From assembly GCA_002452515.1 (NCBI GenBank), contig DKEN01000137.1, positions 1-9,454 of the forward strand: a stretch of DNA of 9,454 bases, written 5' to 3'. Shown here piece by piece: positions 6,592-9,454 of the stretch (position 1 is its first letter; each line of letters opens with the position of its first letter). Below the pieces are notes generated by a model. The model was not told where the DNA came from. It worked only from the letters and a program-made list of their open reading frames with translations, and did no database searches. The translations under genes were made by a program, and so were the position numbers. Origin of the DNA: Spartobacteria bacterium UBA6821 (GTDB taxonomy: Bacteria; Verrucomicrobiota; Verrucomicrobiia; Chthoniobacterales; UBA6821).

Positions 6592-7116
6592 CTACTTCGT
6601 CAGCGAATCGAGAGCTTTTTGCACTTCCTGGGCAGCGCTGCTTGTCTGGGCACTCAGCGATGACCAGACGAGTTTTCCATCCTTGATCAGGAAAGACTGG
6701 CGCTTGGTAACACCCACCACGGGAATCAGGGGCACATGAAAGGCATCAGCTACCTTGCCTTCAGGGTCAGCAATTAGGGTGAAGGGAAGCTTGCGGTTTT
6801 CCTGAAATTTTTTCTGGGCTTCTACCGAGTCCTTGCTCACTCCGAGAATCTGCAATCCCTTGGCATGCAGCCCCTCGTAGGCATCGCGCAGCGAGCAGGC
6901 TTCCGCGGTGCATCCCGGGGTCTCAGCCTTGGGGTAGAAATAGACTAGAGTCACCCCCTTGGCATAGACATCGGCAAAGACAACCGGTTGTCCGTTCTGA
7001 TCGACAGCGGTGAGTTGCGGTGCCGGCGCATCGATGGGCAGGGGTTCCGGCGCGGCAGCACGGGCAAAAAGTGAGAAAAGATTCATGGTGAGGAGGATCA
7101 GAAGGGAACGCTTCAT
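6592..7116 (-). CDS. Exported thiol peroxidase, Bcp/PrxQ-type peroxiredoxin
   Basis: A 174-aa AhpC/TSA-family peroxiredoxin that reduces hydrogen peroxide and organic hydroperoxides. YFYPKAETPGCTAEACSL (59-76) carries the peroxidatic Cys69 and, five residues on, the resolving Cys74, the spacing of atypical 2-Cys BCP/PrxQ enzymes. LQILGVSKDSVEAQKKF (88-104) and PFTLIADPEGKVADAF (111-126) are also family-typical. Unlike the cytoplasmic Bcp of E. coli, it starts with a signal peptide (MKRSLLILL..., cleavage probably after FARA at residue 20), so it should work in the periplasm and need an exported thiol reductant. The frame converges on the galactanase, 60 bases apart; I see no clear terminator in that gap. 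No obvious Shine-Dalgarno sequence lies before the ATG, but the start is fixed by the signal peptide. Confidence 0.93.
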   Translation of the reverse strand: MKRSLLILLTMNLFSLFARAAAPEPLPIDAPAPQLTAVDQNGQPVVFADVYAKGVTLVYFYPKAETPGCTAEACSLRDAYEGLHAKGLQILGVSKDSVEAQKKFQENRKLPFTLIADPEGKVADAFHVPLIPVVGVTKRQSFLIKDGKLVWSSLSAQTSSAAQEVQKALDSLTK

Positions 7117-7181
7117 GGGTTAGTGATAGCATTCACCTCGGCAACGACAAGCGAGATTGGATCTTTTCCACAACTTAAAAA

Positions 7182-7221
7182 AAGGGCTTATTGGTACACC
7201 CCTACGCCTGATCTAGCCCTT
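7182..7221 (-). terminator. Inverted repeat with T-run on the minus strand, terminator-like
   Basis: AAGGGCT (7182-7188) and AGCCCTT (7215-7221) are a perfect 7-bp inverted repeat with a 26-base loop. Read on the minus strand, the second arm runs directly into seven T residues (ending at 7177-7183), the layout of an intrinsic terminator. Its location is odd: it lies upstream of the peroxiredoxin gene and would stop only leftward transcripts from within the TPR gene region, or act as an attenuator in a long peroxiredoxin leader. The loop is long, so stability is uncertain. Confidence 0.3.
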
Positions 7222-7235
7222 GTGAATTTCCTCCC

Positions 7236-8345
7236 GTGAAAAAGTCTTTTCTCATCTCCATCGCTGTCATCCTGATCGTGGCAGTCATCGCCTTGTTCCT
7301 ACATGGGCGTCATCAGGAAGTCCTTGATGGGCGACTCGCAACCCCGGTTCCATTGCTTCAGGAACTCGTCAAACCGGGAACACCGCTCTTCATCACCCCG
7401 GAGTTCCTTCCCTGCCTTGCTCCACTCTCCTCCGCACAGCAAGCACTCTTCCCCACCCTTGAAGACTCCGAAACAGCGGGGCGGGATAAATCACCCTTCT
7501 GGAGACTCAATCGCGAACACCACTACGGTGCCCTGCTCGTGGGAGCCAGTCCCGCCTGGCATTCCCTGACTGAATCACTCCTCAACTCTCCGCTCTGGGT
7601 TCTCTCCGATGTCTCCCCATGGGGTTATCTTTTCAAACCAAATAGAAGTGGGATTTCGGCATGGCAGATCCCCTCACCTCGGGAGTTAGAGAGTAACTGG
7701 CCGAGGCCTGCCGATCGCGGATGTTTCCTAATCCTCACTGCGGCGAATCTTGCCGCCATTAATCGCCTCCCCGAAGCGGAACAACTCCTCGACATGGCGG
7801 ATACCCTGCACACATCACCCTCCTTGATCCTGAGTACCCGGGCCTCGATCGCGGCATCCCGTGGTCATTGGGAGGAAGCCGTCAGCCTCAGCAACGATGC
7901 TCTCCATGCTGACCGTGGAAACAAAGCCGCCGAGGAGATCCTGATTAGGGCCCTGATCGAAAGTGGTCAGACAGACCAGGCGCTTGACCGGGCCCGTGAC
8001 CTCGTCTCACGTAACAGGGAGGACACAGAAGACCTTTTTCTTCTGGCCCGCGCCGCCAATGCTGCCCACTCGGATAAGGAGGAAATCGCAGCACTCGCCC
8101 AACTCGTCTTCGTTGCCAAAAAAACGAAACAACCCGTAGGAGCCAGCCTCACCTACCTGGGGCAGGCCTATGCCAAGTATGGGGACCGTGGTTCAGCCCT
8201 GCGAACCTTTCAGGAAGCACTCCAGTCCCCCGAACTGACCGAGGAGCAACTCACGATGATCCGTCATATCATGGATCACCTCATGGAGGGGAACACCCCT
8301 TCCAGCTCGCTTCCTTCACTCCCTCCATCCGGCACCAATCCGTGA
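7236..8345 (+). CDS. Membrane-anchored TPR-repeat protein, function unknown
   Basis: A 369-aa protein beginning at GTG 7236, chosen because KKSFLISIAVILIVAVIALFL (2-22) forms an N-terminal signal anchor straight after it; no in-frame ATG precedes the segment. Residues about 30-160 form a region I cannot assign, rich in Pro and Trp (PLWVLSDVSPWGYLF, 119-133). Residues about 165-345 are helical tetratricopeptide-type repeats, seen as recurring A-x3-G/R-x-EA patterns: AAINRLPEAEQLLDMA (173-188), SRGHWEEAVSLSNDAL (208-223), ESGQTDQALDRARDLV (242-257) and KYGDRGSALRTFQEAL (314-329). The tail (353-369) is a Ser/Pro-rich linker. It would sit in the inner membrane with the repeats outside the cytoplasm, probably as a protein-protein scaffold. 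It lies 42 bases before ilvD, perhaps in one transcript, but there is no functional link to valine synthesis that I can see. Confidence 0.85.
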   Translation: MKKSFLISIAVILIVAVIALFLHGRHQEVLDGRLATPVPLLQELVKPGTPLFITPEFLPCLAPLSSAQQALFPTLEDSETAGRDKSPFWRLNREHHYGALLVGASPAWHSLTESLLNSPLWVLSDVSPWGYLFKPNRSGISAWQIPSPRELESNWPRPADRGCFLILTAANLAAINRLPEAEQLLDMADTLHTSPSLILSTRASIAASRGHWEEAVSLSNDALHADRGNKAAEEILIRALIESGQTDQALDRARDLVSRNREDTEDLFLLARAANAAHSDKEEIAALAQLVFVAKKTKQPVGASLTYLGQAYAKYGDRGSALRTFQEALQSPELTEEQLTMIRHIMDHLMEGNTPSSSLPSLPPSGTNP

Positions 8346-8387
8346 TCGGAACCTTGTCTGACAGTTCTTCTTTGCTAGGCTATCCCG

Positions 8388-9454
8388 ATGAGCTCCAGTA
8401 AAAAGTCCTCCTCCCCCGGCAAATCCCTCGCCCGCGCCCATTCTTCACTCATGCTCGACGGCCCAAGCCGGGCAGCCAGCCGGGCCATGCTTTATCCCGT
8501 GGGATTCAGCGAGAAGGATTTCAAGAAGTCCCTCGTCGGTGTTGCCTCCACCTGGAGCATGGTGACCCCGTGCAACATGCATATCGACGCTCTCGCCCGC
8601 GAATCAGCTCTCGGCATCGACGAGGCGGGCGGCAAGGCGATCATCTTCAACACCATCACCATCTCGGATGGGATTTCGATGGGGACAGAGGGGATGAAAT
8701 ACTCTCTTGTCTCACGCGAAGTCATCGCTGACTCGATCGAGACCGTGGCGGGTTGTCAGGGATTTGATGGGCTCGTCGCCATCGGCGGCTGTGACAAGAA
8801 CATGCCTGCCTGTATCATGGCGATTGCGCGTCTGAACCGGCCCGCAGTCTTTGTTTACGGCGGGACGATTCTCCCCGGCTGTCTCAATGGCAAGTTGCTC
8901 GATGTCGTTTCAGTATTTGAAGCCGTCGGACAGGAAGCAGCTGGAACCATCTCCTCCAAGGAACGAGCCGCTGTGGAAGCATGCGCCATCCCTGGCCCCG
9001 GATCCTGCGGTGGGATGTACACGGCCAACACCATGGCCTCCGCCATTGAGGCAATGGGCATGAGTCTGCCAAACAGTTCCGCGCAGGCAGCCGTCTCCTC
9101 ACACAAGGTGCAGGATTGCCGCGACGCCGGAGCTGCTGTCCTGAATCTCCTCAAGAAAGGAATCCGCCCCCTCGACATCATGACCAAGGAGGCATTTGAG
9201 AATGCGATCACCGTTGTCATCGCACTCGGAGGTTCCACCAATGCCGTTCTCCATCTGCTTGCCATCGCCCACACCGCAGGGGTGAAGCTGTCCCTTGAGG
9301 ATTTCACCCGCATCGGCAAACGTGTCCCTGTCCTTGCCGACCTCAAGCCAAGCGGCAAGTACCTCATGTCGCAACTGGTCGAGATCGGGGGCATCGTGCC
9401 GATGATGAAGATGCTGCTTGAAGCGGGACTCCTGCATGGCGATTGCATGACCGT
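8388..9454 (+). CDS. ilvD: Dihydroxy-acid dehydratase IlvD (5' part, truncated by window end)
   Basis: Encodes the first 355 codons of the enzyme that dehydrates 2,3-dihydroxy-3-methyl acids to 2-keto acids, the shared step of valine, isoleucine and leucine/pantothenate synthesis. Hallmarks are SSLMLDGPSRAASRAM (19-34), STWSMVTPCNMH (54-65), ITISDGISMGTEGM (90-103), the signature GGCDKNMPACIM (133-144) and PGPGSCGGMYTANTM (202-216). Cys62, Cys135 and Cys207 are the expected iron-sulphur cluster ligands and Lys137 the expected Mg-binding modified lysine. The compact TPCNMH type resembles the roughly 560-residue [2Fe-2S] form rather than the 616-residue E. coli form, which would leave about 200 residues beyond 9454. 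The ATG at 8388 gives a short Ser/Lys-rich leader before the conserved core. No leader peptide or attenuator is visible in the 42-base gap upstream. The frame has no stop to the last base. Confidence 0.97.
   Translation, partial: MSSSKKSSSPGKSLARAHSSLMLDGPSRAASRAMLYPVGFSEKDFKKSLVGVASTWSMVTPCNMHIDALARESALGIDEAGGKAIIFNTITISDGISMGTEGMKYSLVSREVIADSIETVAGCQGFDGLVAIGGCDKNMPACIMAIARLNRPAVFVYGGTILPGCLNGKLLDVVSVFEAVGQEAAGTISSKERAAVEACAIPGPGSCGGMYTANTMASAIEAMGMSLPNSSAQAAVSSHKVQDCRDAGAAVLNLLKKGIRPLDIMTKEAFENAITVVIALGGSTNAVLHLLAIAHTAGVKLSLEDFTRIGKRVPVLADLKPSGKYLMSQLVEIGGIVPMMKMLLEAGLLHGDCMT

Noticed and set aside
8855..9448. 197-codon minus-strand open frame
   Set aside because: Lies opposite ilvD, whose signature motifs are unmistakable; the antisense product is low-complexity and rich in Ser/Arg/Pro.

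Overview
The window reads as a stretch of bacterial chromosome, most likely from a Verrucomicrobia-like (PVC group) organism. That is inferred from the mix of genes: polyene-pigment-type genes, secreted pectin-degrading enzymes without a SusC/SusD pair, a membrane-anchored TPR protein, weak or absent Shine-Dalgarno sequences and moderate GC. No 16S or other phylogenetic marker is present, so the assignment is tentative.

Left part (1-3710) looks like the edge of a lipid or polyene secondary-metabolism locus of the aryl-polyene/flexirubin type. It holds a ketosynthase-like protein that keeps the active-site cysteine but lacks both catalytic histidines (17-1003, +). Converging on it is an FAD-dependent oxidoreductase of the flavin-halogenase-like superfamily (1050-2624, -). 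Divergent from that is a multi-pass UPF0104/LPG-synthase-TM-type membrane protein (2688-3710, +). Such genes commonly sit together in aryl-polyene-like clusters. The acyl carrier protein, acyltransferase and main ketosynthase would have to lie left of base 1.

Middle (3703-4285): a tRNA-Lys(UUU) gene on the minus strand overlaps the last 8 bases of the membrane-protein gene. Upstream of the tRNA is a candidate small exported protein on the same strand (3799-4155). It is the one possible orphan gene in the window.

Pectin-degradation pair (4286-6531, +): a secreted PL1-like pectate lyase is followed at once by a GH53 endo-beta-1,4-galactanase. Together they would cut the homogalacturonan backbone and the galactan side chains of rhamnogalacturonan I. 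The galactanase shows a start-codon puzzle: an excellent signal peptide is encoded upstream of its first ATG but has no NTG start.

Right part (6592-9454): a secreted Bcp-type peroxiredoxin (-), a GTG-started membrane-anchored TPR protein (+), and the 5' 355 codons of dihydroxy-acid dehydratase IlvD (+), which runs off the window end. This part looks like ordinary core genome. I see no CRISPR array, insertion sequence, rRNA or phage gene.
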